64,000 nucleotides of DNA from Algisphaera agarilytica (GTDB lineage Bacteria; Planctomycetota; Phycisphaerae; Phycisphaerales; Phycisphaeraceae), in the NCBI RefSeq assembly GCF_014207595.1, contig NZ_JACHGY010000001.1, forward strand, positions 3,168,836 through 3,232,835, read 5' to 3'. Every line of letters begins with the position of its first letter. Position 1 is the stretch's first letter. A program made the translations under genes and the position numbers. The notes under the pieces are model-generated. The model saw nothing but the letters and a program-made list of their open reading frames with translations. It searched no databases and was not told the DNA's origin. Shown here piece by piece: positions 9,061-17,527 of this stretch.

Positions 9061-10608
9061 ATGCTCAAGTTTCTCGTTTTTCACGACGGACAACCCGCCA
9101 CCGATTGGCCTCTTCGGAACGCCTATCTGGTCGATTCGGAAGGCAACGGCGTCCGGTGTGATTTCTACCTGGAAGACGGCCAGATCCTCTGTGAGAAACG
9201 TGAATCCGGGACCGCGGCGTTCTGCCTCCAACACACCGCGGGCGATCTGGGCGAATTGACCCTCCAAACCTGCCTGCTGCCGGAACGGGAAGAGCCCTAT
9301 GTCCTGGCGGTTGAGCTTGCTCGGCACCGCTTGATGACGGTCTACAACAAGCTCGAAGACTGGGCCATGTTCGAGCTCGAAGCCAGCCACCCGGTGAGCA
9401 AACGCGAGTCCAAGGCCCGCGAGTTTTTTATCGAGGCTCTCTGCCACCAAAAAGACGACCCGGTCAAAGCCCACGATCTGGCCAACGAAAGCCTGGCCGC
9501 TTCGCTGGACGGCAGCGAAGAGTTGGCCCTGGCCCACTCGGAGTTGCTGCTGAACCGCCGCAAGGAAACCGGGTCGCTGCCTCGGGCCCCGATTGGTTGT
9601 GGCGTGGCGTTGGACCAGGGAGACGACCGTTTACGCGCGGGCTTGGATGCGAGCTTCGACTACATCCAGCTGCCCCTGCCGTGGAAGCAGCTGTCCCCGG
9701 AAGAAAACGAATACCGCTGGGACGAGATGGACGCGTGGGCGGCGTGGGCCTCGCAGCAGGGCAAGCCGGTGATCGCGGGGCCCGTGGTGAGCTTCGAGCC
9801 GTCGTGCCTGCCCGATTGGCTCTACATCTGGGAACACGACTACGACACCGTCCGCGACCTGATCTACGAACACATCGAACGTGTCGTCACCCGCTACAAG
9901 CACGTGGTCTCGGCCTGGAACATCGTGTCGGGCTTGCACGTCAACAGCCACTTCACGTTCAACTTCGAACAGCTCATGGACCTGACACGCATGTCCACGA
10001 TGCTGGTAAAGAAGATACACCCGCAAGCGTCGGTCATCGTCGAGCTGCGTCAACCCTTCGGCGAGTATTACGCGCAGAACCCGCGCTCGATCCCGCCGAT
10101 GATGTACGTGGACCTGTTGATCCAGTCGTCGATTCAGTTCGACGCCTTCGGCCTGCGTTACCCCATGGGGCAGGCAGTGGATGGGCAGTACACCCGCGAC
10201 CTGATGCAGATCAGCTCGATGCTCGATCAGTTTGCGGGCTTCGGCAAACAGGTGTTTCTGACCGTCGCGGCTCCAAGCGAGCCGGTGACCGAACTGATGA
10301 TCGCTTCGACCAAGAGCGAAGAGCCGGTGGACCCCAACAGCGGGTACTGGCGTCGCCCGTGGTCGCCCGTGGTTCAGGGGCATTGGCTGGAGGCCGTGCT
10401 ACAGATCGCGATGAGCAAGCCCTACATCGAAGGCGTTTGCTGGCAGGACCTGGTGGACCACGCGAACATCGAGCTCCCGCTCAGCGCCTTGGTCAATGAC
10501 GATCAGCAGCCCAAGGTTGCGTTCAAGCGCCTCGTGAATTTCCGCCGCAACCTTGGCCTCCCCACGCACCACGCCGAACCCACATCTCCGCAACCCGATT
10601 CGGTCTGA
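9061..10608 (+). CDS. GH10-like protein of planctomycete type, probable non-canonical active site
   Basis: 515 residues with no signal peptide. An N-terminal beta-rich domain (about 1-110) is followed by a helical linker and a TIM-barrel-like domain (about 180-500) with GH10 features: FDYIQLPLPWKQLSPEENEY, WDEMDAWAAWA, VVSAWNIVSGLH, DAFGLRYPMG and WQDLVDH. In true GH10 xylanases the acid/base Glu lies in WDVVNE and the nucleophile in TELD; here these places read WNIVSG and LTVAAPSE. Hydrolase activity is therefore doubtful. comEA-like follows after 3 bases, so the two are cotranscribed. Confidence 0.7.
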   Translation: MLKFLVFHDGQPATDWPLRNAYLVDSEGNGVRCDFYLEDGQILCEKRESGTAAFCLQHTAGDLGELTLQTCLLPEREEPYVLAVELARHRLMTVYNKLEDWAMFELEASHPVSKRESKAREFFIEALCHQKDDPVKAHDLANESLAASLDGSEELALAHSELLLNRRKETGSLPRAPIGCGVALDQGDDRLRAGLDASFDYIQLPLPWKQLSPEENEYRWDEMDAWAAWASQQGKPVIAGPVVSFEPSCLPDWLYIWEHDYDTVRDLIYEHIERVVTRYKHVVSAWNIVSGLHVNSHFTFNFEQLMDLTRMSTMLVKKIHPQASVIVELRQPFGEYYAQNPRSIPPMMYVDLLIQSSIQFDAFGLRYPMGQAVDGQYTRDLMQISSMLDQFAGFGKQVFLTVAAPSEPVTELMIASTKSEEPVDPNSGYWRRPWSPVVQGHWLEAVLQIAMSKPYIEGVCWQDLVDHANIELPLSALVNDDQQPKVAFKRLVNFRRNLGLPTHHAEPTSPQPDSV

Positions 10609-10611
10609 CTC

Positions 10612-10992
10612 ATGACCACCAACCTGCGTTCCGGGATTCCACGCACGCCGCACCGGCATTCGGTGGGCCTGGCGATCGTGTTGTTGTTCGGCATGTGGGG
10701 TGGGGTGACCGGCTGGCGACTATTTCACCTGCCTAGCGCAGGACCTCACGTTGCGCGGGGCCCCGGCTTTCGGATTGATATCAATCGCGCGGATACAGCC
10801 ACGCTGCAGCTCTTGCCCGGGGTGGGGCCGAGCCTGGCCGAGAACGTGATCGAATACCGCGAGACGGTCGGCCCGTTTCAGGATGCGGCGGATTTGGAGC
10901 AAGTCCAGATGATCGGGCCGGTCCTGCGTCAGCGGATCGAGCCTTGGGTCACCGTTGAACAGTCCCCGCAACGCAGATCGATGAACCCGTAG
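10612..10992 (+). CDS. ComEA-like helix-hairpin-helix protein
   Basis: 126 residues: a short basic N terminus, one membrane helix (about 19-35, VGLAIVLLFGMWGGVTG), then a tandem HhH domain beginning with DINRADTATLQLLPGVGPSLAENVIEYR, followed by DAADLEQVQMIGP. In ComEA this domain binds incoming DNA on the outer face of the inner membrane during transformation. The same domain occurs in general competence-like proteins of unknown role, and no other com gene is present here. It is only 3 bases downstream of the GH10-like gene. Confidence 0.8.
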   Translation: MTTNLRSGIPRTPHRHSVGLAIVLLFGMWGGVTGWRLFHLPSAGPHVARGPGFRIDINRADTATLQLLPGVGPSLAENVIEYRETVGPFQDAADLEQVQMIGPVLRQRIEPWVTVEQSPQRRSMNP

Positions 10993-11007
10993 CGCGATTC
11001 TGGAATG

Positions 11008-11517
11008 TTAAGACGCGTTGGGCATCCGGCGACGCGGACGAAGCCCCGCGTTGACCGCACCGGGGACCGGCTGGAAAGGTGCCTGGGTGGTCTGGCTCTG
11101 TTCCACGTCCGCCAGATCGATCTGTTGACGGCTGCGGGTCCGGTTCAGCGCAAAGCCCGGGGCGGCGGGTTCGGCTTCGGGCTCCTCGGCGGGGCAGTGC
11201 AGTTGGAGTTGCCCTTTGTACACGACCCCTTGCGCCGTCAGGAGGTGGCCGGTGTGGAGCGCCCCTTCGATGACGGAGCCGACCAGCAGTTCGGTGGTGT
11301 TTTGCACCGACACTTTGCCGCCGACGCGTCCCGCGCTGCGGAGTGATTCCGCGTGCAGGTCGCCGAGGATGATGGCGTCTGGGGTGAGCTCGATGTGAGC
11401 CGATGAGTGGACGCTGCCGGTGACTTTCCCGGCGATGACCGCGTCCTGGTCGAGGCGTAGATCGCCCTGGACCTGGGCGGCTGCTCCCAGGGCGGTAGCA
11501 ATTGGTGAACTGGACAT
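11008..11517 (-). CDS. bactofilin (polymer-forming cytoskeletal protein)
   Basis: 169 residues from ATG 11517; an in-frame TTG at 11538 is less likely. The central right-handed beta-helix (about 15-110) shows the typical short hydrophobic repeats: VQGDLRLDQDAVIAGKVTGSV, AIILGDLHAES, GRVGGKVSVQNT and GSVIEGALHTG. Bactofilins self-assemble without nucleotide into filaments that place cell-wall or other enzymes. The C-terminal 55 residues are proline- and charge-rich and probably disordered. It is convergent with comEA, with 15 bases between the stops. Confidence 0.88.
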   Translation of the reverse strand: MSSSPIATALGAAAQVQGDLRLDQDAVIAGKVTGSVHSSAHIELTPDAIILGDLHAESLRSAGRVGGKVSVQNTTELLVGSVIEGALHTGHLLTAQGVVYKGQLQLHCPAEEPEAEPAAPGFALNRTRSRQQIDLADVEQSQTTQAPFQPVPGAVNAGLRPRRRMPNAS

Positions 11518-11922
11518 GTCGTGATCTCGATTTTTCAAACTACTGATTTACCCCCCGCCCTTCACCCCGTTACGTATTCAAGGGGCGATGACGGCTGACA
11601 AAGATCATCGGCCAAAGCTCAGAATTTCATGACTATCGGACATTGGTCGCCAGCGGGTGGTTTCCGCGCCGTGGTTGAGCGATCGCATGATGCAAACAGC
11701 AGGGGATTTCCGCAGCACCCAGGGGCGGTGGGGGACGCCGATGCCGCGCGGGCCGTCGGGAATGGGGCGTTGACGCCGTCATTCTGGACTCAGGCTATCC
11801 CTGATTTGTTTAACGCGAATATTCAAAGGCATTTATACGGAATGCGGTTCCTCAAGCCCGCAGCCTCGCTCCGTCGATAACAAATGTGGAAGGGAACTTA
11901 CGGAAAGAGAGACGGTTTTGCC
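11518..11922. other. intergenic region upstream of fliD, 405 bp
   Basis: Lies between the divergently transcribed bactofilin and fliD genes. A GGAAAGAGAGAC tract about 20-30 bases before the fliD ATG may include its RBS. I found no clear sigma28 or sigma54 promoter. An 83-codon frame at 11629-11880 shows no recognisable protein. Confidence 0.4.
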
Positions 11923-14900
11923 ATGGGACAGATTACCTCAAGCACCGGCCTGATCAGTGGGCTGGACACCGAGAGCATCATCAATCAGCTGATCGCGATT
12001 GAGTCGCGGCCGAAGACGCAGATCGAGCAGCGCAACAGCGTGCTCACCGCGCAGCAGACCGCTTATCAGACCGTGAACGCTCAGCTGCTGTCGCTGCGTA
12101 ACGCCGCGTCGCGGATCGTCTCGGATGATGTTTACGACGCGACCCAGTCTTCCAGCAGCAATGAAGCCGTGGCCACGGTGTCGTCGAGTGTGGGCGCCGC
12201 GGTGGGCAACTACTCGCTGACCGTGAGGCAACTCGTCGGCAGCCAGCAAACGATCTCGCGTGGCTTCGCGGACAACGACGCGACGTTCATCGCCCCCGAG
12301 GGCGGGGTGCTGACGTTTAACCGGGGCGAGGCACGCCTGGACCGCGAGACCAGCCTGGCTGAGCTCAACGGCGGGGCGGGGATCGAACGCGGCTTCGTCC
12401 GCATCACCGACCGCTCGGGCAGCACGGCCGTGGTCGACCTGACCTCGGTCGTCACCGTGAACGACGTGGTCGACGAACTCAACCGCGCCACCGGCGTGAA
12501 CATCCTCGCGGAGATCGACGGCGACTCGCTCAAGATCACCGACGCCTCCGGACAGGCCGCCAACGACCTGATCATCCAGGACGTCGGCTCGGGCGCAACC
12601 GCCACCAGCCTCGGGTTGGTCGGCAGCTCGAACACCGGCGAACTCACCGGCACCGCGATCAACACCGTCGGCAAAGACACCTACGTCTCCAGCCTCAACG
12701 ACGGCAACGGCATCCGCAGCGTCTCCGGCGTCGACGACCTGAACATCACCACCAACGGCGGCGGCAGCTTCGATATCAACCTCTCCAACGCGTTGACCCT
12801 CGAAGACGTAATCGACACCATCGAGACCGCCACGGGCGGCGACGTTACCGCTACGTTCAACACGGACGGCACCGGCCTCACTCTGACCGACAACACTGGC
12901 AACGGCCCGGGCTTCGCGGTGACCGGCCTCAACGATTCCAAAGCGGCGCTGGACCTGGGCATCCTGGGTAGCGACGACAACAGCGACGGCGATATCGTCG
13001 GCAACCGGGTGATCTCGTCGATCAACTCCAAGCTGCTCGGGGCGCTGCGGGGCGGCCGAGGCTTGCTGGCCTTCGGCGGCGACCCGTTCGCGCCGCTGGA
13101 CACCACGACCAACCTCGCCGACCTGTTTCAGGGCACCGGCGTCACGACCGTCGCGGGCAACGACATCGACATCACCCTCCGTGATGATGCGGACACCACC
13201 TTCGGGATCGACCTCGACGGCCTGACCACCGTGCAGGACTTCATCGACGCCGTGGACACCGCCACTTCCGGCAACGCCACCGTCACCATCGACGGCCAGT
13301 CCCTGGTCATCACCGACAACACCGGCGGCTCGGGCAACTTCATCGTGGCCAACGCGGGGAACTCGTCCGCCGTATCGGAGTTGGGCCTCGGGGTGAACGC
13401 CGGGGTGACCTCGGTCAGCAGCCGCGACCTCGACCCCGCGGGCGTCTCGGGCACCGGCGCGGTGATCGATATCACCAACAGCGCGGGCTCGCTGACGAGC
13501 GTGGACCTGTCCGGGGCGCAGTCGATCGACGACATCCTCGACATCATCAACGCCGCGGGCGCGGGCGTCCGGGCCGAGCTCAACAACGCGGGCACCGGGT
13601 TCAAGCTGACCGACACCGCCGGGGGGTTGGGCGACCTCACGATCGCCGACGGCACGGGCGGCGTCCTCGCGACGCAGCTCGGCTTGACCGGCGTTTACGA
13701 GGACGGCGAAGTCGACGCCGGGCCGTTGGGCTTCCAATACGTCAACGAAGGTTCGCGTTTGGACAACCTGGGCATCACCCGTGGCCGGTTCACGATCCGC
13801 GACTCGGATGGACGGACCGCGACCGTCGACCTGACCCAAGGCAACGAGCAGACCATCGGCGACGTCATCACCGAAATCAACTCCCGTGGCCTGGCCATCG
13901 TGGCTCGCGTCAACGACAGCGGCGACGGCCTGATCCTCGAAGACACCGGCAGCGGGGCGGTGGGCATCAGCATCGCCGAAGACGGCTCGACCACCGCGGC
14001 CGACCTCGGCATCCTCGGCGAGTACGCCGCCGGGGCGAACATCGACGGCAGCTTCCGCCAGACGATCACCGTCGACTCCACCGACACGCTCCAGAGCCTG
14101 GCTCTGAAAATCACCAACGCCAAGATCGGCGTCAGCGCGACCGTCATCAACGACGGCTCCCCGGGCGCTCCGTACCGCCTGAGTTTGTCGTCCGACAAAG
14201 CGGGCACCGGCGGCGCCTTCACGCTCGACGACGGCGGCCTGGGACTCGACGTGAACAACGTAGCCAGTGCCCAGGACGCCGTGGTGTTTTACGGCGGCGA
14301 CGACCCCGCCAGCGCTCTGGTGGTGACCTCCCGCAGCAACACCGTCGACAACCTCATCGATGGGGTATCCATCAGCCTGCTGGCGACTTCGGACGACCCG
14401 ATCCAGATCACCATCAGCGACGACCCCGCCGCGATCACTTCCGCCGCCGAGGCTTTTGTGAGCAGCTTCAACGGCCTGGTCGACTCGATTAACGAATTCG
14501 ACAGCTACAACGCCGAGACCGAAGAACGCGGCCTGCTGCTGGGCGACTCGGCCCTGTCGCGTCTGCGGACCTCGATCTACAACGCCGTGATCGGTGCCAA
14601 TGGCGGGCTCACCGGGCAATTCAACTCGCTGGCTCAGGTCGGCATCCGTGTCGGCTCCGGTGCCCGGCTGCAACTTGATAACGAACGCTTCCAGGCGGCC
14701 CTGGCTTCTGACCCGGACGGTGTCCGCGACTTGTTCACCTTCCAGCAATTCGAAGTCGATCCCGTGACGGGTGAAGACACCGATGTCGTGGTGGCTCAAG
14801 GGGTGGGCGTCGAAATCGATCAGCTGCTCGAACGCCTCACCGACAGCACCGACGGCATCCTCGAGCGGCAGGTCCAGATCCTGCAGGACCAGATCGAACT

Positions 14901-15060
14901 CAACAACCGCCGGATCGAGCAGGTCGATCAGACGATCGCCGCTAAGCAGGAACGTTTGCAGCGTGAGTTCAACAACCTGGAATTCACGTTGGCGGGGCTG
15001 CAGGACCAGCAGGCCGCGTTGGCTGGCCTCAGCGCCCAGCAGGCCCAGGCTCAGCAGTAA
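11923..15060 (+). CDS. fliD: flagellar cap protein FliD (hook-associated protein 2), unusually long
   Basis: 1045 residues from ATG 11923; typical FliD has 450-700. The N-terminal domain (STGLISGLDTESIINQLIAIE) and the C-terminal domain (VVTSRSNTVDNLIDGVSISLL, then FNGLVDSINEF and a terminal Gln-rich coiled coil) are standard. Between them are at least five related units of about 60 residues (about 169-230, 284-349, 428-489, 526-589, 635-699), each starting with a V/I-D-L strand and ending in LTDNTG or a similar turn before a GLG/GILG segment. These resemble flagellin hook-IN motifs and would enlarge the surface-exposed cap domain. fliS follows. Confidence 0.93.
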   Translation: MGQITSSTGLISGLDTESIINQLIAIESRPKTQIEQRNSVLTAQQTAYQTVNAQLLSLRNAASRIVSDDVYDATQSSSSNEAVATVSSSVGAAVGNYSLTVRQLVGSQQTISRGFADNDATFIAPEGGVLTFNRGEARLDRETSLAELNGGAGIERGFVRITDRSGSTAVVDLTSVVTVNDVVDELNRATGVNILAEIDGDSLKITDASGQAANDLIIQDVGSGATATSLGLVGSSNTGELTGTAINTVGKDTYVSSLNDGNGIRSVSGVDDLNITTNGGGSFDINLSNALTLEDVIDTIETATGGDVTATFNTDGTGLTLTDNTGNGPGFAVTGLNDSKAALDLGILGSDDNSDGDIVGNRVISSINSKLLGALRGGRGLLAFGGDPFAPLDTTTNLADLFQGTGVTTVAGNDIDITLRDDADTTFGIDLDGLTTVQDFIDAVDTATSGNATVTIDGQSLVITDNTGGSGNFIVANAGNSSAVSELGLGVNAGVTSVSSRDLDPAGVSGTGAVIDITNSAGSLTSVDLSGAQSIDDILDIINAAGAGVRAELNNAGTGFKLTDTAGGLGDLTIADGTGGVLATQLGLTGVYEDGEVDAGPLGFQYVNEGSRLDNLGITRGRFTIRDSDGRTATVDLTQGNEQTIGDVITEINSRGLAIVARVNDSGDGLILEDTGSGAVGISIAEDGSTTAADLGILGEYAAGANIDGSFRQTITVDSTDTLQSLALKITNAKIGVSATVINDGSPGAPYRLSLSSDKAGTGGAFTLDDGGLGLDVNNVASAQDAVVFYGGDDPASALVVTSRSNTVDNLIDGVSISLLATSDDPIQITISDDPAAITSAAEAFVSSFNGLVDSINEFDSYNAETEERGLLLGDSALSRLRTSIYNAVIGANGGLTGQFNSLAQVGIRVGSGARLQLDNERFQAALASDPDGVRDLFTFQQFEVDPVTGEDTDVVVAQGVGVEIDQLLERLTDSTDGILERQVQILQDQIELNNRRIEQVDQTIAAKQERLQREFNNLEFTLAGLQDQQAALAGLSAQQAQAQQ

Positions 15061-15156
15061 TGAACGGGGGCGAAACCCGCTCAGGCGGGGCCGATAACTG
15101 GGTCGGCGTTCAGTGAACTCAGGAATTTCCCCCTGCCTCGTCGATAGCTCTTGAGC

Positions 15157-15618
15157 ATGAACAACAACGCTCCCAATCCGTATCTCCGAACGAAGATCAT
15201 GACGGCCAGCCCCGAGGAGCTGCGCCTGTTGCTCTTCGACGGCTGCCTCAAGTTCTGCCGGCAGGGCGAGCACGAGCTCAAGCAAGACAAGCCCAACTTC
15301 GAAGCGATCTACGAGAACTTCATGCGGGCTCAGAAGATCGTGCTCGAACTCAGCACCAGCCTGAACCACGACGCCAACCCCGAGCTCTGCGAGAAGCTCA
15401 GCGCGTTGTACACCTACGTCTACCGCCTGCTGGTCGATGCCAACCTCGAACGCGATGTGACGAAGGTCGGCGAAGCGATCCAGCTGCTCGAATACGAGCG
15501 CGAAACCTGGCAGCTCATGATGCAAAAAACCGCCGCCGCTCAGGGCGATACCGCCGGGACCATCACCGATGCGGGGGCCCAGCAGACCGCGATCAGCAGT
15601 CTGTCGAAGTCGGCCTAA
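15157..15618 (+). CDS. fliS: flagellar export chaperone FliS
   Basis: 153 residues, all helical, with the family opening NPYLRTKIMTASPEELRLLLFDG and later LSTSLNHDANPELCEKLSALYTYVYRLL. FliS holds flagellin in the cytoplasm until export. The ATG at 15157 is preceded in frame by a TTG at 15151; neither has a strong RBS. It lies 96 bases after fliD, the usual fliD-fliS order. A bidirectional terminator follows. Confidence 0.93.
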   Translation: MNNNAPNPYLRTKIMTASPEELRLLLFDGCLKFCRQGEHELKQDKPNFEAIYENFMRAQKIVLELSTSLNHDANPELCEKLSALYTYVYRLLVDANLERDVTKVGEAIQLLEYERETWQLMMQKTAAAQGDTAGTITDAGAQQTAISSLSKSA

Positions 15619-15643
15619 GGTCAGACGACAACACCGAAAAACG

Positions 15644-15674
15644 AAAAGCCCCGGCATGAACGTCGGGGCTTTTT
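15644..15674. terminator. bidirectional terminator between fliS and trpS
   Basis: AAAAGCCCCG and CGGGGCTTTT pair around a 10-base loop, with A and T runs on both sides. It can serve fliS on the plus strand and trpS on the minus strand. Confidence 0.88.
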
Positions 15675-15702
15675 CATTGGTTTTGTTTGAAGGGGCAGAG
15701 GG

Positions 15703-16689
15703 TTAAAGCCCCACCGCGGTTCTGGCCTTCTCAAGCACCTTGCTCAGGACTTCGTTGGCCTGCTCGGCACCGCTGCGGAGGACTTGCTCTACGTACCCGG
15801 GGTCCTGCATCAGTTTCTCACGCCGCTCACGAGCGTCGCCGAAGTGGTCGAGCAATAGCTCGAAGAGCGCTTGCTTGGCGTGGCCGTACCCGAAGTTGCC
15901 CGCGCGGTATTGTGCCGCGAGATCGGTGGTGCGTTGGTCCTCGGCCCCGGCGATGGCGCGGAAGATCTTGAACGTCGTGTCCGCTTCGGGGTCCTTGGGT
16001 TCTTCCATCGGCGTCGAGTCGCTGACGATCTTCATGATCGTCTTGCGCAGCTTCTTCTCGGGCAGGAACGGGTCGATGATGTTGCCGTAGGACTTACTCA
16101 TCTTCTCGCCGTCGAGCCCGGGCAGGACGCCCGCGTCGGCACGCACCATGACGTCCGGCACCTTGAACACGGGGTCGTCTTCACTCGCGTAGGCGTGGTT
16201 GAAACGCTGGGCGAGGTCGCGGGTGATCTCGACGTGTTGCCGTTGGTCTTCGCCGACCGGGACGATGTCGGGGGCCACGCCGAGGATGTCGGCGGCCTGC
16301 AGGATGGGGTAGGTGAACAGTCCGACGCTGGCGGAGATGCCCTTGGCGACCTTGTCTTTGTAGGTCGTGGCCTTGTCCATCTGCGACTTGGGGCAGACGC
16401 AGCTGAGCAGCCAGGTGAGCTCGGTCACGGCCGGCACGTCTTGCTGCAGGTAGATGTTGACGTGGGGCAGGTCGGCGTCGAGGCCAAACGCGAGATAGTC
16501 GATGACGACCTGCCGGATGTTGGCCCGCAGCTCAGCCGGGTCTTTGATCGTGGTTAGGGCGTGGTAGGACGCGACGAACACGAACATCTCGTGGTCGTGC
16601 TGCAGGTCGACAAACTGCTTGATCGCCCCGGCGTAGTTGCCCAGGTGCAGTTGGCCGGAGGGTTGGAGGCCGGAGAGGACGCGTTTCAT
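15703..16689 (-). CDS. trpS: tryptophanyl-tRNA synthetase
   Basis: 328 residues, a class I synthetase of bacterial length. It carries the HIGH-equivalent GQLHLGNYAGA near residue 12 and the KMSKS loop as GEKMSKSYGN (about residues 192-201), with the family block PVGEDQRQHVEITRDLA. It charges tRNA-Trp. trpF lies upstream on the same strand but a gap of about 115 bases with a simple repeat intervenes. That repeat directly abuts the ATG. Confidence 0.97.
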   Translation of the reverse strand: MKRVLSGLQPSGQLHLGNYAGAIKQFVDLQHDHEMFVFVASYHALTTIKDPAELRANIRQVVIDYLAFGLDADLPHVNIYLQQDVPAVTELTWLLSCVCPKSQMDKATTYKDKVAKGISASVGLFTYPILQAADILGVAPDIVPVGEDQRQHVEITRDLAQRFNHAYASEDDPVFKVPDVMVRADAGVLPGLDGEKMSKSYGNIIDPFLPEKKLRKTIMKIVSDSTPMEEPKDPEADTTFKIFRAIAGAEDQRTTDLAAQYRAGNFGYGHAKQALFELLLDHFGDARERREKLMQDPGYVEQVLRSGAEQANEVLSKVLEKARTAVGL

Positions 16690-16696
16690 GGTGGCA

Positions 16697-16727
16697 GGCA
16701 GTAGGGAGTAGGCAGTAGGGAGTAGGG
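16697..16727. repeat. 14-bp tandem repeat before trpS (family E)
   Basis: GGCAGTAGGGAGTA occurs twice in tandem with a trailing GGG. On the mRNA strand it is a CCCTACTGCC-type pyrimidine tract that ends 8 bases before the trpS ATG. Confidence 0.7.
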
Positions 16728-16804
16728 AAATATACGTCGTCGCTTGCGGTTTAGCGGGCGATCGCAGATCGCCGTGCGGATTGTGGAGGATTTGTAGTTT
16801 TCAC

Positions 16805-17527
16805 TCACTCCACACCCAGCGACGCATCCGCTTCACGCACCGCCGCACAGAAGTCGGCGATCATAGCGGGGTCTTTCACGCCGCGTGAGGACTCGACGCC
16901 GCTGGACACATCCACCGCCCAGGGCCGAACGGTGCGGATCGCCTGGCCGACGTTGTCGGGGGTGAGGCCACCGGCCAGCATCAGCGGGGGAAGCTGCGAG
17001 AAATCCATGGCCGCCAGGCTTTCCCAGTCGAACACCTCGCCCGTCCCGCCGGTGATCTCGGCGTCGGGTTTCGGCGGGGTGTCGATGAGCAGGGCGGTGA
17101 CGTTGCCGAAGTGGTTTTTCCAGTCCGCGATATGTTCGCTGAGTGTGTCGCGGTCAAAACCGAACACCTTGAGGAGGTTCAGGTTCCCGAGTTCTTGCGA
17201 GTATGCGGGGGACTCGTGGCCGTGCAGTTGAACTGTCCTCAGCCCCACCGCTTCAGCGGTGGCCAGGACGTAGTCCGCGGGGTGATCGCAGAACAAGCCC
17301 ACCGGCTCGACGTGATCGGGAAGCAACGCCACGATCTGGCGAGCGGTTTCCACATCCACAAACCTTGGCGACTTCTCGACGAAGTTCAACCCGAGGTAGT
17401 CCGCTCCGGCGTCAACCACCGCCTGAGCCGTGGCCACATCTTTCACGCCACAGATTTTGATCCGTGTCCGGCTCGTCCTCTTGGCCCCTCGGCCCCTTGG
17501 CGTATCAATACTTCTTTGCTCAGACAT
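16805..17527 (-). CDS. trpF: phosphoribosylanthranilate isomerase
   Basis: Converts PRA to CdRP in tryptophan synthesis. 240 residues with a (beta/alpha)8 pattern: catalytic Cys in RIKICGVKD, FVEKSPRFV, VQLHGHE, MLAGGLTPDNV and the Asp-containing VDVSSGVESSRGVKD. About 20 extra N-terminal residues precede the first strand. The start overlaps the end of uvrD by 8 bases, so it is translated downstream of the helicase gene. No other trp biosynthesis gene is adjacent. Confidence 0.95.
   Translation of the reverse strand: MSEQRSIDTPRGRGAKRTSRTRIKICGVKDVATAQAVVDAGADYLGLNFVEKSPRFVDVETARQIVALLPDHVEPVGLFCDHPADYVLATAEAVGLRTVQLHGHESPAYSQELGNLNLLKVFGFDRDTLSEHIADWKNHFGNVTALLIDTPPKPDAEITGGTGEVFDWESLAAMDFSQLPPLMLAGGLTPDNVGQAIRTVRPWAVDVSSGVESSRGVKDPAMIADFCAAVREADASLGVE

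Noticed and set aside
11629-11880. 83-codon plus-strand frame upstream of fliD
   Set aside because: No recognisable domain, no RBS, and irregular composition; treated as intergenic.
11938-15657. 1239-codon open frame on the minus strand opposite fliD and fliS
   Set aside because: It is the antisense shadow of two well-supported genes in GC-rich DNA; its translation is low-complexity (rich in V, D, G, R) with no recognisable domain.
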